This document shows, piece after piece, positions 43,801 to 55,110 of a stretch of 64,000 nt of DNA (positions are counted from its first letter, which is position 1; the number at the start of each line of letters is the position of its first letter). The notes beneath the pieces are model-generated. The model was given only the letters and a program-made list of their open reading frames with translations, searched no databases and was not told the DNA's origin. The translations under genes and the position numbers were made by a program. The DNA comes from Beaufortia kweichowensis (lineage: Eukaryota > Chordata > Actinopteri > Cypriniformes > Gastromyzontidae), in assembly GCA_019155185.1 (NCBI GenBank), contig CM032815.1, forward strand, positions 1,125,001 through 1,189,000, given 5' to 3'.

Positions 43801-45147
43801 TGACCACAAGTGCACTACAGAGTCACATTTCCACAGGAAGTTTCAACCACTTCCTTTCCAACGGAACGGTTCACTGGGTTTCCATGGCTACAGACGTTAA
43901 CATGGTATAAAACGTTGGCACTGAAAACCCACTCACACATGTCAGTCTTGCGTATTTGTGTTGGTCTGCTTTAGACCGAACAGGTGTGATAGGTTTGTGT
44001 AATCTGATATAACACAACCTGTGTGACAATACATTGTCGTACTGCTTGAAATCTGCCTTAAAATCTTACGTGTTTTGAATGCTTATGGTTCCTGTAAGTT
44101 TCACGGGTTTTTTTTTGTTAGGAGAGAATAGCCTAAATAATTATAGTCTTGTGAGTGATGAGATGTGTTTGAGGTCATCTTGGCAAAGTCTTGGTAAAGT
44201 TTGTGACATTGAGATATCTTGAGATATGAATGAGATTAATTTTTTAGAGAAGAATCCAAGAAGCAGGAAAAAACAGTCAATATATTAAAGTGCTTTCCTT
44301 TGTGATTCTCTGCCAGAGAACTGTCTGTGCAAGCAAGATAAAAATACTGACAAAAGAATATAAAGGTAGAAAATGTGAAAGCGTTTAGTGTCCATTAAAC
44401 GTCACAGACTTGAATATCTTTATGAGCTGCAAAGCTCCAGCAGATACAGTCGCTGCTGGCGTGTCCTGATATAAAGGAAAGGAAGTTTTACAGTATGTTG
44501 GCTGAGTTACAGTATTCACAGGCCTGAAACAGTACAGATGCCCTGCTTTAACCTCACACATGCACACACACGCTCTTGTTACTGTAGACTTTCACTATGA
44601 TAAAGGACAGCTGGTTTGGCTGGTGTAGAGCTTGGGAGGCAAAGATAAGACAAAGGAAAAGTAAATGAGCCTGGGGATTGCTGTGTACACTTTAGGTTGA
44701 ACTCATTCCAATTCGGCATGCCCGATCTGTTGCTTTAGCCAAATATAAAAGAAGGTAAAAAAAACAACACGAATAAGACATGTAAAAACAGACACAAATG
44801 TAAAATGCTGTCCTTGCCTTGGATGTATAGTACCTATACAGTAACATAATACAAACAGTAGTTCGTTGAAGAGGTTGTAGCTGTGATTTAATATGAATAA
44901 AGCTTCCTTGCCAGGACCAGAAATATCCTCTTTAATGACAGAAAGGGAAGAATGTGTAGCGTTATGAAGCGATAGTTGTGTGTTTGTGTCTTGTCTCTCT
45001 GGAAACTGATACTGACCATCATTTACTAAAGAACACTTGCGGGCTTTCCTTGCATCTCTGGCATCTTGTGCATGGTGATCTGTAATGTATAGCTCAAACA
45101 TAAAACCACCTAAATGGAGTTTCATGAAATGTTTAGGTTTGGTACTC

Positions 45148-45433
45148 TTAAAGGGATAGTTCCCTTTACAATTTTGTCTTTTAATGTCTTTTAAACCCTG
45201 TATATGATTCTTTCATTTGTGGAATACAGAAGAAGATATTTCGCAAATCGCTGGTTACCGGCACACATTGACTTTCATTGTACCTCGTGTCCGTTCTATG
45301 AAAGTGAATGGGTGCCGGTAACCAGCGTTTGGCAAAATATCTTCGTCTGTGTTCTGCTGAAGCAAGAAAGTCAGACAGGTTTGACATGAGGGTGAGTAAA
45401 TAATAAAAGAATTTGGGTGAACTATCCTTTTAA
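45148..45433. mobile_element. Complete TTAA-flanked foldback MITE (286 bp)
   Basis: The ends are inverted repeats (TTAAAGGGATAGTTC on the left; TTAAAAGGATAGTTC when the right end is reverse-complemented), each with TTAA at its tip. Inside lies a perfect 16-bp inverted repeat, CGCTGGTTACCGGCAC at 45249-45264 against 45312-45327, flanked by further complementary AAGATATTT/AAATATCTT words. The whole element can form one long hairpin. The TTAA ends suggest a piggyBac-like target choice. It has no gene. Confidence 0.75.
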
Positions 45434-45609
45434 GCTGTATGACCCATTTTGAGTCCTAATCTGTTAGTATTGGATATAATAAAAGGTGCAGTCAGCTTCT
45501 TTGTTTTCATTGTGAAAAATTTAGTGCATAACTCTTCCCATATTGTTTGCTTGAATATAAATGTTACATGGCAAAACAAATCTCATAGACTGACATCATA
45601 GGTTGGAGA

Positions 45610-45775
45610 TGTTTTGGCAGGCTAGATAGCAACCACTCAGGAGCACACTAGAAATGCCATAGCAACCGACCAGAACACCCTATGAACTGCATAGCAACAC
45701 AGTAAAAACCATTCGGAACACTTCAGCAACCATATAGCAATGCTGTGGCAGCCACCCACAACATCCTAGTAAAGT
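45610..45775 (+). repeat. Degenerate CATAGCAACC / CAGAACACC repeat, longer copy
   Basis: About five irregular units contain ATAGCAACC, GCCATAGCAACCGACC, CAGAACACCCTATG, GCATAGCAACAC and CATATAGCAATG. They are related to 37547-37615. Confidence 0.65.
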
Positions 45776-45897
45776 GATGGAGGGTTTGACTGATCACATT
45801 GTCTTCAAAACTAAATCAAGAGATCATTCAGATTTTTTAAATTATGAAAGAAGGTTTTCATTCAGCTTTTTATTGACCTCTCTCTTTTTCCTTGCAG

Positions 45898-45981
45898 GAA
45901 AGCTAAAATTGGAAGCAAAAGAAAAGTTTATTGGTCTCTGTTGAGTTCTGCAGTGGAGGGTTTCTCAGACTTATCAGCGTG
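45898..45981 (+). other. kdm6b: kdm6b leader exon 3 (84 nt)
   Basis: A pyrimidine tract and CTTGCAG acceptor lead into 45898, and a GTGAGTC donor follows 45981. It is open in only one frame, the one that continues the ATG at 35843. It is 28 codons long in sum, so inclusion or skipping keeps the frame. Confidence 0.6.
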
Positions 45982-46079
45982 GTGAGTCTTTCTTCTTACC
46001 AGATCAAGGTACAGCACGAGTGTTCTCAACTACAATAATTGCTTTTGTATGTCTGTGTGTTCGTTTGACCTCAGGCTGA

Positions 46080-49000
46080 ATGTATCACGTATCAGAGCAG
46101 TATTCTGGACGTAACTCGTGGGACTCATTCCCCTCTTCTGGGCCCAACCGAGCATCATGGGCCCCAGGCAACAACCGGCACTGGGCCCCCCACTCCAGGT
46201 CTGTGGTAGTACTCACATTTTACCAATGCTGTTTCCATGTGTGCTTTATATATCATATGTTTTCTTATATAGCTAATGAGGATGACAATTGTTTGCAGGT
46301 GCAGTGGAGGGAACTATCAATCCCCATCACAAAACTACACCACAGGAAGAAACTACCCAAACAAAACTTATAACAACAGGTCAATCCAGGTTTATGTTCT
46401 GCATGTTCAAGGAAAAATTCACCAAAAAAGTTTGTGTCGTTTTATTCATTCTCACTTATGTTTGTTAACAGACCTCCAGGTTTTAACAGGGACAGACCCC
46501 ATACTCACCCCAGAGACAGAGGCTTTGGAAAGAATGAGCACCACAACCCTGAACGCTCCATCTTAAACAGCTACAGCTCAGGGTGTCCACCGCATCTCTC
46601 TAGCAGTAACAATCACGCCAGCCAGCCACACAGGGTAAGATGCATTGCCTGTTGTAAAATAACTAGACTCTCAATTCGTTCATTTTTTAACGCACTTGAT
46701 GTCATTTCCTGTCACTCTCTCAGTATGGGGGTCCGCACCAGCAGCAGCGTTCTACCGGGCGCCCCTCACAGACCCAGGGAGAGGAAAGGACACAATCGAC
46801 TCAGTCCAGGACTTTCCAAGGGCCCTCTCTAAAACGTCCAGCACCTCCTCACAATGTCTCACCCTCCCTCCGTGACTCGTCCCCTTTACGAGATGACTGT
46901 CCCAGCAAGAGGAACAGAAACCTCTCACACCAGGTTAGGAGTCATATTTTTATATATGATATATAACATATACTTGCTCCTCTCTTGGTTTAGTTCAGCT
47001 CTGTACCTTCATAATTATTGCCCCTTGCCTTAACTAAAATCTGGCAACTCTGAATCATTGTTTCAATTCATGTATATTTATTCAATCAATATGTCCATTT
47101 TTTATGTCCATTATTCATTAAATATGTAAAGTATTGTCAGGTTTTGTCTCTAAAGCTGTAGGCAGTAGTCAAGTTCAGGAACATCTAGGGTTAACAAAGG
47201 ATTCCTGCTAGTAGTATACAGCACCATCTGTTGGAGAACATCATGAATTCTTTATGCTGCAGAATTTCCATCAGAGAGAGAAATATTTCATCAACCGCCC
47301 ACCTCCACCTCATCCACCTCGGCCATGGAGCCCAGCATACAAAAACTCAATGCCCTGGACCATGTCTGAGAAGCGGTCCTCCCCATCCCACTTTCAGGTA
47401 AATCTGTGAGATATTTGTGCTATTGATTTGCTCTACGTGCCTGGAGGACAGCTCTAAATGTGTCTACATTCATTGTTTCTTTCTTTCGTCCTTCCTCCTG
47501 TGTAGTTCTCAAAAAACAAAACCCTATTACTATTAAATGAGAAACATATTGCTCTTGTCATGAATTGTATAATTGTTGTCATTTAACAGGAGCCCATGAG
47601 AGATTACACCTACAGACCCCATTCTATCCCATCACCATCCAACTGTGGCCCCAGCCAGAGCCTCCATGGTAAGAAACCCACCAAACAGGGCCCAACCCAT
47701 CATTCGGTCCGTGATCATCCAGGACCCCATTCCCACGGGGCCAAAGGGGGCTGGGATTGCCCATCACCAGCAAACCTCACCAGTGTGCCTTACAGTCAGC
47801 AGCACCAGCTTCCTTCACCACAGAGGCACACCGGCCCCTCAGGCGCTCCAGCCAGCTCAGTACCTCAGCCCAGATTAAACACAGCACAGGATGACTGGAA
47901 AACACAGAGCCGCTCTGGAAAACACAGCTGCAGTGTGAGTCTCTAGGGACATATGCCTATAACCACCTGCCTCTTGTTTTTGTTTTACATCACCTGCATT
48001 TAGATCATCTGCATGCATCTAATTTGCTTTGTTTAAGGTTTCAACTTAAAGTTAATCTGCCACCTTGAACTTACCTGTAAACCTTTACCTGTAAAAAGCA
48101 TTTTTTGCCTGGTTTGGTTCACTTTCACAAGGCAACAGTTCAAAACAGACCAAATTCTGCATTTCACCACAAGTGAACCGCTCCAGTGTTTGTTTTCTAG
48201 TGGGCCAAGGCCACCTTGGTTAGGACCAATCTTTTGGTGCGAATTCAAGTGTTATTGCCATGTTTATAAATGCCTGAACAAACCAACCCAAGAGGGAAAT
48301 ATTATTTACATTTTTATTTGTAAGCATTATTTCTGTTTCTGTACAGGAGAATGAGCGTCCCCTCTCTGGCCAGCAATCCCAGCAGTCTATGGGTGGGGAT
48401 CGAAAACGGCCAAGTGCAACCAAACATAGTAACCGCCAACGGAGTCCCATCCAGTCGCACAGCAGTGCAGATGATAGAATGAGCAGTCCTGCTGGGAGAG
48501 ATTGTACAGAATTTAGGAGTCCAGAGACTGGGTTAAAGAAACACGATCTAAAAGACTCCGATTTATCTTCTGAAGCCACCACTCAGACTTCAGTTAGGGG
48601 CCAAAGGTCAGAAGTGAAAAAGAGCAGGTACTCTAAACACCAGCCTGAGTTGAAATCCATCCACAAGAGCTCCCTCAGCAAGCTGGATACTGAACTCCTG
48701 AAACACATTGAGGCCAAGAGGAGGCAAAGGGAGCGTGTGAAGAGAAAGGAGGAGAAAGAGCTTTTAGATGCAAGGGAACAAACGGAGAAAAGACTAGAGC
48801 AAAAGAAAAAGAAAAAGATGAGGGAGGAAAGAAAAGGACATGATAAGAAAAACACACACAAAAATGAAAGGAAGTTGATAGAGATGAAAAGAAGAGCAAA
48901 AGAAAAGCATGTAGACAGGAAGAATGAGACACCCACTAAGAAATCACCTTCTTCTCATATAGGAACATGTGACCCTAGTGATTCTGAACCTGTACTGTCC

Positions 49001-52000
49001 GAGTCATCATCACTTCATCTAAAACGCACAGAGGAAGAGCAAGAGGAGGAGTTCTCTCGACATAACTCAGGGTTAATTCCAACCTCTCCATCTCCTTCTA
49101 TTAATAATAATCATTGCTCTCCTTATCTATCAACCCAAGCAACCAATACTAAGACCTCAGAAGATGATGACCGTTCCGATTCTTCGGAGATTGACCATGT
49201 AGACACTAGCGAAGATGACAGTGTACAGACTAATGAAGATGGCTCCACATCCACACTCTCAGATAAACAGAACATTTGTGATCATCCAGTCATCAACAAG
49301 GAACGTGTCCAGATTGAATCAGGAGTCCATCGTGCGCCAGATCTCCTTCCGGCTCACTGCAGCTATAGTGAGGAGCTGCTGAGGTTGGACCCACCAACAA
49401 GCCCACCTGTTCTGAGCTGGCAGGGCTCACCAGTGTCTGACCTAGATGAGGACGTTGAAGATGGAAACCAGGAAGATATGATTGGAGTACTAAGAAGGCC
49501 AGTACTGCAGCCCAGTCCAACACACTCATCTCCACTCAGAGACGCAGGAGAAATAAGCAATGGGGTCGACTACTGCCACAGTGACCTGGCCAAACTGTAC
49601 GGCCTTCCCGAGCCCTCGAAAGTAATGGAGATTGAGGAAGAAGATGATGAAAAGCAAGAAGGTGATCAGAAAGATGCTTGTTCTGACGCATCAAGCTCTC
49701 AGCCCAACAAACCACACCTGCACCAAATGGACACATACAGATCGCCAAACTCTGCCACTGGCCATAGGTACACTTACAGGGGTGGGCCATTTGGTCGGCC
49801 ACCACCTGGTGCTTTAGTGGGTGTGAAATACTCATCATCTCTATCTTTGGGTCCAGAGATCCACCCTCCTGACCAGCCAAGTCCTCCTGCCACATCTCCA
49901 ACCCATGTTATCACAGATCAGGCCACACCAACTCTCAATCAGTCGGCAGAGGAAGACAGAGAGAGTAAAATGGAGGGGAAAGAACTAGAAAGAGAGAAAA
50001 CAGAGGTAAAACAGGAAGAACAAGAGGAAACTGAGGTCCAGAAAGTCGATGAACATATAGAGAACAACCAAACCGACACAGCTTGCACATCTCTAGAGAA
50101 GAAGGAACCACCTCTCATGTCTCCAGCCACCCTGCAGGCTAAACTAGCTCACAGCTGCGAGCTACTGCTTAGTCAAAACTCCAGCCCTGTGTCAGTAACC
50201 GATAGGAAGTCAGTAAAAGACAGCGAGTCTTTGTCCACTGAGAAAGAAAATGATCATGTGAGAACTGTTGGAGGGAATGCAAAAGAAGAAAAAAGTTTGG
50301 GGCAAGAGACTCAAATGCAAACATTCAAGGAGGACAAAGAGACATGGTCATCACCTATCTTGTGCTCTAATGGATTAGATAAGCAAGTAATGGAGATCAA
50401 AACCAAGCAGGTCATCTCGGAGAACCAACAAAATAACAAGAAAGACCAAGAGACACAACCAGAAGAAACACATAGAGAAAGCAAGGCAAATCATATTAGC
50501 AAAAGTATGAACAAAGACACAGTAAAGGAAGTTACAACAAGCCATGTGGCATCCACCGTAGCATCCACCGTAACCAGCACGCAAACGTCCTGTCCTGTGA
50601 CTGCATCTGGCAGATCTCTACTGCTAGATCGGGTCAATCTTCTGAAGCCAAATGCGTTATCTAATATTCCTCTGAAAGAACTGAAGATCAGACTGGTCAA
50701 GGTAGACAGTGGAGATCGAAAGACCTTCATCGCCTCCGAGATAGAGCAGAAGAGCATCCCCCTCAAGGCCATTACCATTAGAAACAATGCGACTGAGATC
50801 ATTCAAGCTTGCAAGTAAGTCCAGATTGGCTTCATAATTGTAAGTGGTACTTATTATGATTTTTATTATAAAGAATGTGTTTGCTTACTTTCTTGTCTTG
50901 ATTGCACTTCAGAGGGGCAAACATTAGGACCAAGTTTCGCGAGTCATACCTGCTGCCTGCACTGTCAGTGAAGCCGGACATGTCCAGCAAGACCCCCATT
51001 CCCAGAGAGAAGCTCAACCCTCCAACACCAAGCATTTATGTGAGTGGCCCGTTGCCCATCACTTGATTCAGATGTTGTGTTCGCACTCTGACTTTGTGTT
51101 TTCGCATTTTAGCTGGAGAGTAAGAGAGACGCTTTCTCTCCTGTGCTGCTGCAGTTTTGCACAGACCCTAAGAATGCCATTACTGTCATCAGAGGATTGG
51201 CTGGATCCCTCCGTCTCAGTGAGAAACTTACCCACACACAAATACTGTACTTACAGAAATAAGAGCATAGAGTTGCTTAAGGACAGAAGCTTATCAGTAA
51301 AGACACAATACAAACAGCAAACAGCTTTCAATCTTAAAGTAGAACAAACTTCACTATCTTCTCTATCTATTCTGTTCATGATTGATGCTTTTATTTTGTA
51401 ACTGTTTCAATTCTAGCTTATGCCTAGAAGCAAAATTCTCAGAAAGCAGCATATAAAGTCACAAGGGAGAGCTATTGTTCCTGTTTTGGCTATTGGCGAT
51501 AATCTCTAAACAACCAAATATTGTTCGATGGTCTTGGCTGATATATTGCTCATTCCATGCCCATATCGCTCTTTCTCTCTGTTTTTTTGTCAGATCTGGG
51601 TCTGTTTTCCACCAAGTCCCTGGTCGAGGCTAATGCAGAGCACGCAGTAGAAGTGAGAACTCAGGTGCAGCAGCCAGCAGATGAGAACTGGAACCATACT
51701 GGATCTGCTCAGACATGGCCCTGCGAGAGCAGCAGATCTCACACCACCATCGCCAAATATGCCCAGTACCAGGCATCTAGCTTCCAGGAGAGCTTACAGG
51801 TAGATATTGTTACCACAGGTGACTCAATGACACAGAAAAGATAACACATTTCTCTCTCAATCTGAGTCAAATCTGTTTGGCGTAGAAGATTCCCAACATT
51901 GAAATGTCCCTTCTTCCCTCAGGAGGCTTATTACAAGCCAAAACACTCATGGAAATCACACACTATACCTATATACCACACTATAAATAACCAAATCAAC

Positions 52001-52850
52001 TTTCAAGTTTTTGTTCTCTGTGTACATTTTGTAGGAAGAAAAGGACAGTGAGGATGAGGATAAGGAAGAGAAATCAGAGAAAAAAAATGTCACAAAGTCC
52101 AACCCTCAAGTCACCATAGGCACATCCACAGCCAGGTAGGGTTACAAAAAACACAGGTAATCTCAGTTAACATTGCAAAAGTAAACAGATATTTCCAGTC
52201 CCAGGTCAACCGTTATTGAAGGCTTTATCAAACAGATAAACAGGTTCAGAAGTTATAAAGAACTTTGTAAAAATGGGCATTCCAGTTCTGCAAAATCCTG
52301 TAGCTTGCTACTGATTTCTTTGGGTATTGTCTTCTTGGCTAGTTCATGGTGCTAGCAATACCAAGGTCATGGGTTCAAAGCCCAGAAAGCATACAAACTG
52401 TTAATGGCCTAAATAGTGCCTTCAAAAAGGATTTTTTTACAAAATGTGTCAATGTAAATATTTCTAATTTTTTTTCTAATGTTTTTTTAACAGCTCAGAG
52501 CAGAAAGCTGTTGGAAAAATCATCAAGTTTGGAACCAACATTGACTTGTCTGACCCCAAAAAGTGAGACATTAGCTGACATACAGCATCATCCATTGACA
52601 AAATTCTCATAAAGTATTATGCTTGATCAATATTTTGCATCAAAAGTTTTATTAATATAACTTGTGTAAGGATGGTGGATACTTGTGTTCAGGTGGAAGC
52701 CGCAGCTGCAGGAGCTATTGAAGTTACCAGCGTTCATGCGTGTGTCTTGCAGCGCAAACATGCTTAGTCATGTTGGACACACTATATTAGGCATGAACAC
52801 AGTACAGCTTTATATGAAAGTTCCCGGCAGTCGCACCCCAGGTTGGTGCT

Positions 52851-52914
<64 letters not shown>

Positions 52915-55110
52915 TGTGATGTGTATATTTATACTTGCCTTTATTTGGGCCTTTTCAACATTAACCTAGAGTTCGCGTTGTTTAGACCTTTTCGATGTTT
53001 ATTTATTTTATAAAGTATGAGCATGGCACTAGTCATGGGTTTGATCCCAGGGGTTGTACATACTCAATAAAAATGTACAGTCTAGTGCATTGCTTTGGAT
53101 AAAAGTGTCTGCCAAATGCATATATGCAAATAAAAAATAATGTAAATAGTTTTCACTCTTCCACACACACACACACTATAGCTATTAAAGCAAGTCTTTC
53201 TCTCTCTAGGGCATCAGGAAAATAATAACTTCTGTTCAGTGAATATCAATATCGGCCCTGGAGACTGTGAGTGGTTTGCTGTCCACGAATACTACTGGAA
53301 AGCCATCAGTGACTTCTGTGAAAAGTGAGTCTTGGATCGCACACATCATTGGTTATCAGCCTGAAAGGAATTGTTTCTCTTTTTGGCGTATAATGTGAAA
53401 TCTTAATCTTAAGGCAATCTATAATGAATCATTTACACATTCGTGACTAAAGAGAAACGCTCTTTTGTGTGTTAGGCATGGCGTGGACTATCTGACAGGC
53501 GCGTGGTGGCCAGTTCTAGAGGATCTTTACCGTGCAAACATCCCTGTGTATCGCTTCATACAGAGACCTGGTGATCTCGTGTGGATCAACGCTGGCACAG
53601 TGCATTGGGTTCAAGCTGTGGGCTGGTGCAATAACATTGCTTGGAATGTGGGCCCTTTAAACGGTAATTCTGCATGTGACGATAGGGGGCGCCAAAGACC
53701 GTCTCTACCAAATACCCACTGTAATTATATTTGGCACACGCTTCCTATCACGACTCCCAGCAGAAGTTACTAATCTTTCTTTTCACTTTGTGCCGTCGCA
53801 GCATATCAATACCAGCTGGCTCTTGAGCGGTTTGAGTGGAACGAGATTAAGAAAGTCAAATCGATCGTCCCCATGATTCATGTGTCCTGGAACATCGCTC
53901 GCACAATCAAGATCACAGATTCAAACACATTCAAGATGATAAAGTGAGTCATTCATTGAGACTGACTTAAGAGTTATACACTGGCTTCAAAATTACATTT
54001 TTGCAACGCCTGTCAATGGCCATGAATAAAGGTGGTTTGTGCTAATCAGTAACGGATGCTCCATTGTTTAAAATAATCTGTATTCATCAACATCAGAACA
54101 AAAGTAAGATCACTGTTTTTTGCATCTGTCTCTGTCAGACATTGTCTCCTTCAGTCCATGAAACAAATTCAGATATTAAGGGACCAGCTGGTGTCTGCAG
54201 GGAAGAAGATCTCTTATCAGAGCAGGATGAAGGACGAGCCAGCATACTACTGCAATGAATGCGATGTGAGAAACACCATTTATATCAACACATGGCATAT
54301 AATGTCCTCTCGTGCCACACTGTATATTAACATGTATGTGTGTGTGAACAGTTGGAGGTGTTTAACCTGCTGTTCGTGACCAGTGAGAACAACAGCAGAA
54401 AGACGTACGTGGTTCACTGTGAGGACTGCGCTCGGCTTCGGAACCCCAGTCTGACGGGAGTGGTGGTGCTGGAGCAGTACCGCATCGATGAGCTGATGAA
54501 CACGTATGATAACTTCACCCTGGTGAGACAAACACGCTGATGCACAAAACAGTATGTTGCTTTAGCTTATAGGACAGTCTGGCAGCATACAAGAGTACAA
54601 ACAGTAAACATACACCATTCTTGTCATTACCGCAACACAAAAAAATCTTACAGAATATGATTAAAATAAAATACAATTTAAATCAGAGTAATTTGGGAAA
54701 ATATGATATATTATATTATATATTTTTACGTTATTTTGGGGTGTCACTTTTTGCAGTGTATTTTTTTTAACATTAGTAAATGCATAAGGTAGCATGAACT
54801 AACAATAAGCAGTGTAGTTTTTCAGCATTTATTAATCTCTCTTAATGTTCATTTTGTTAATTACAAAATGAACATTAAGAACATGAACATTTTGTTAATT
54901 ACCAATTTTCTTGCCCTGTAATTGCAACTTCTTTATTACTTTATTACTTCTTTACCCATTACTGTAATGAGTATATGGGGTAAAAATATTTTTCATGTTA
55001 CGGTACAGTGCGACTAGTAGTTAATTGAAGAAAATAAATGAACCTATAAACACATCATTTACACTTTATATATTTTCTCTTCTCAGGCTCCAGTCCCGTG
55101 CTGTAGGTGA
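46080..55110 (+). CDS. kdm6b: Lysine-specific demethylase 6B (JMJD3), 19 coding exons, 1681 aa
   Basis: It removes methyl groups from histone H3 Lys27 in the nucleus, using Fe(II) and 2-oxoglutarate. Coding exons: 46080-46198, 46299-46379, 46472-46634, 46724-46933, 47263-47397, 47590-47934, 48347-50814, 50913-51039, 51113-51218, 51594-51799, 52035-52135, 52494-52562, 52693-52841, 53210-53324, 53476-53663, 53802-53943, 54139-54265, 54352-54522, 55087-55110. They total 5046 nt and join without a stop. TGA lies directly before the ATG, so this is the first start in its frame; the N-terminus MYHVSEQY parallels mammalian MHRAVD. The order is: basic, proline/serine-rich N-terminus, long disordered exon, KDM6 core (from about residue 1110), acidic linker, JmjC, GATA-like zinc domain. 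The C-terminal catalytic half matches human KDM6B closely and the N-terminal half poorly. The 5' exon at 46075 has AG at its edge. Which teleost duplicate (a or b) is not resolved. Confidence 0.95.
48347..50814 (+). other. kdm6b: kdm6b large central exon: disordered region and start of the KDM6 core
   Basis: This exon encodes residues 352-1174. It begins with Ser/Arg-rich sequence. A highly charged Lys/Glu/Arg helix-forming stretch follows at about residues 466-545 (KRRQRERVKRKEEKE, KKKKKMREERK), probably a coiled coil or nuclear-localisation region. Acidic Asp/Ser-rich segments come next (EDDDRSDSSE, SEDDSVQTNED), then EEL-containing Pro-rich sequence. The last 60 residues are the conserved KDM6 segment (LKELKIRLVKVDSGDRKTF, ending IIQACK). 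Mammalian KDM6B has polyproline and serine runs in the equivalent place; those are absent here. Several minus-strand frames over 100 codons overlap it and are shadows. Confidence 0.85.
52336..52400 (+). repeat. SINE head fragment (tRNA-like)
   Basis: The stretch TGGTGCTAGCAATACCAAGG then TCATGGGTTCAAAGCCC resembles a degenerate tRNA-derived SINE head with a B-box-like GGTTCAAAGCC. It shares words with 53028-53060 and, in reverse, with 58130-58165. It lies in a kdm6b intron. Confidence 0.5.
52853..52911. repeat. (CA)n microsatellite, about 29 units
   Basis: An almost perfect CA run begins about 11 bases after the donor at 52842 of a kdm6b JmjC exon. Confidence 0.97.
53018..53135 (+). repeat. 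tRNA-derived SINE in a kdm6b intron
   Basis: The head has GAGCATGGCACTAGTCATGG followed by GTTTGATCCCAGGG (B-box-like). The tail has CATTGCTTTGGATAAAAG and TGTCTGCCAAATGCATA. This gives a compact element of about 115 bp with the same tail family as 9478-9592. Confidence 0.65.
54841..54879. repeat. Perfect hairpin, 16-bp arms and 7-nt loop
   Basis: CTTAATGTTCATTTTG at 54841-54856 pairs perfectly with 54864-54879 around the loop TTAATTA, which is nearly palindromic itself. A partial extra copy (AACATTTTGTTAATTAC) follows. It lies in the last kdm6b intron. Confidence 0.85.

Larger units (their letters stand above)
35980..45897 (+). other. kdm6b: Long kdm6b leader intron (about 9.9 kb)
   Basis: No coding exon is supported here. 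It contains an AG microsatellite (36645-36671), GA-rich minisatellite sequence, three foldback elements, two CATAGCAACC-type degenerate repeats, and two CCAAT/GC-box or donor-bearing blocks that may be alternative promoters. The largest open frame (37806-38489, minus) shows no domain and overlaps purine-rich repeats. Confidence 0.5.
35843..46114 (+). other. Upstream ORF of 86 codons across kdm6b leader exons, overlapping the main start
   Basis: Joining 35843-35979, 45898-45981 and 46075-46114 gives an ATG-initiated frame of 86 codons. It stops at TAA 46112-46114, about 35 bases past the main kdm6b ATG (46080) and in a different frame. Its start context is strong, while the main ATG has T at -3 and T at +4. 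If exon 46075-46198 is skipped, the same frame joins exon 46299 in the KDM6B frame (codon TGG across the junction, then CSGGNYQ), replacing the first 40 residues with 74 others. All of this depends on the inferred leader exons. Confidence 0.4.
52494..55110 (+). other. kdm6b: kdm6b catalytic JmjC and zinc-binding exons
   Basis: The Fe(II) ligands are His1428 and Glu1430 (in GHQENNNF) and His1508 (in NAGTVHW). The 2-oxoglutarate contacts expected at Lys1419, Thr1425 and Asn1518 are all present. The zinc ligands are Cys1613, Cys1616 (CNEC), Cys1640 and Cys1643 (CEDC). Every one of these sits exactly 38 residues past its human KDM6B counterpart (H1390, E1392, H1470, C1575 and so on), so the catalytic half is colinear with no indel. 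The C-terminus is DNFTLAPVPCCR followed by TGA at 55108-55110. The enzyme is expected to be active. Confidence 0.93.

Noticed and set aside
46379..46390. Alternative donor (ATCCAG followed by GTTTAT) for the second kdm6b coding exon
   Set aside because: Joining it to 46472 gives an in-frame stop within a few codons. The donor at 46380 (GTCAAT, weaker) keeps the frame (YNNRPPGFNRDR).
48040..48245. Possible degenerate MITE in the kdm6b intron (GGTTCACTTT against AAGTGAACC)
   Set aside because: Only one pair of short inverted words was seen, with no clear ends and no second copy in the window.
48583..49901. Minus-strand ORFs of 80-121 codons opposite the kdm6b central exon
   Set aside because: They are antisense shadows of a long, codon-biased exon. 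They have no motifs and no independent signals.
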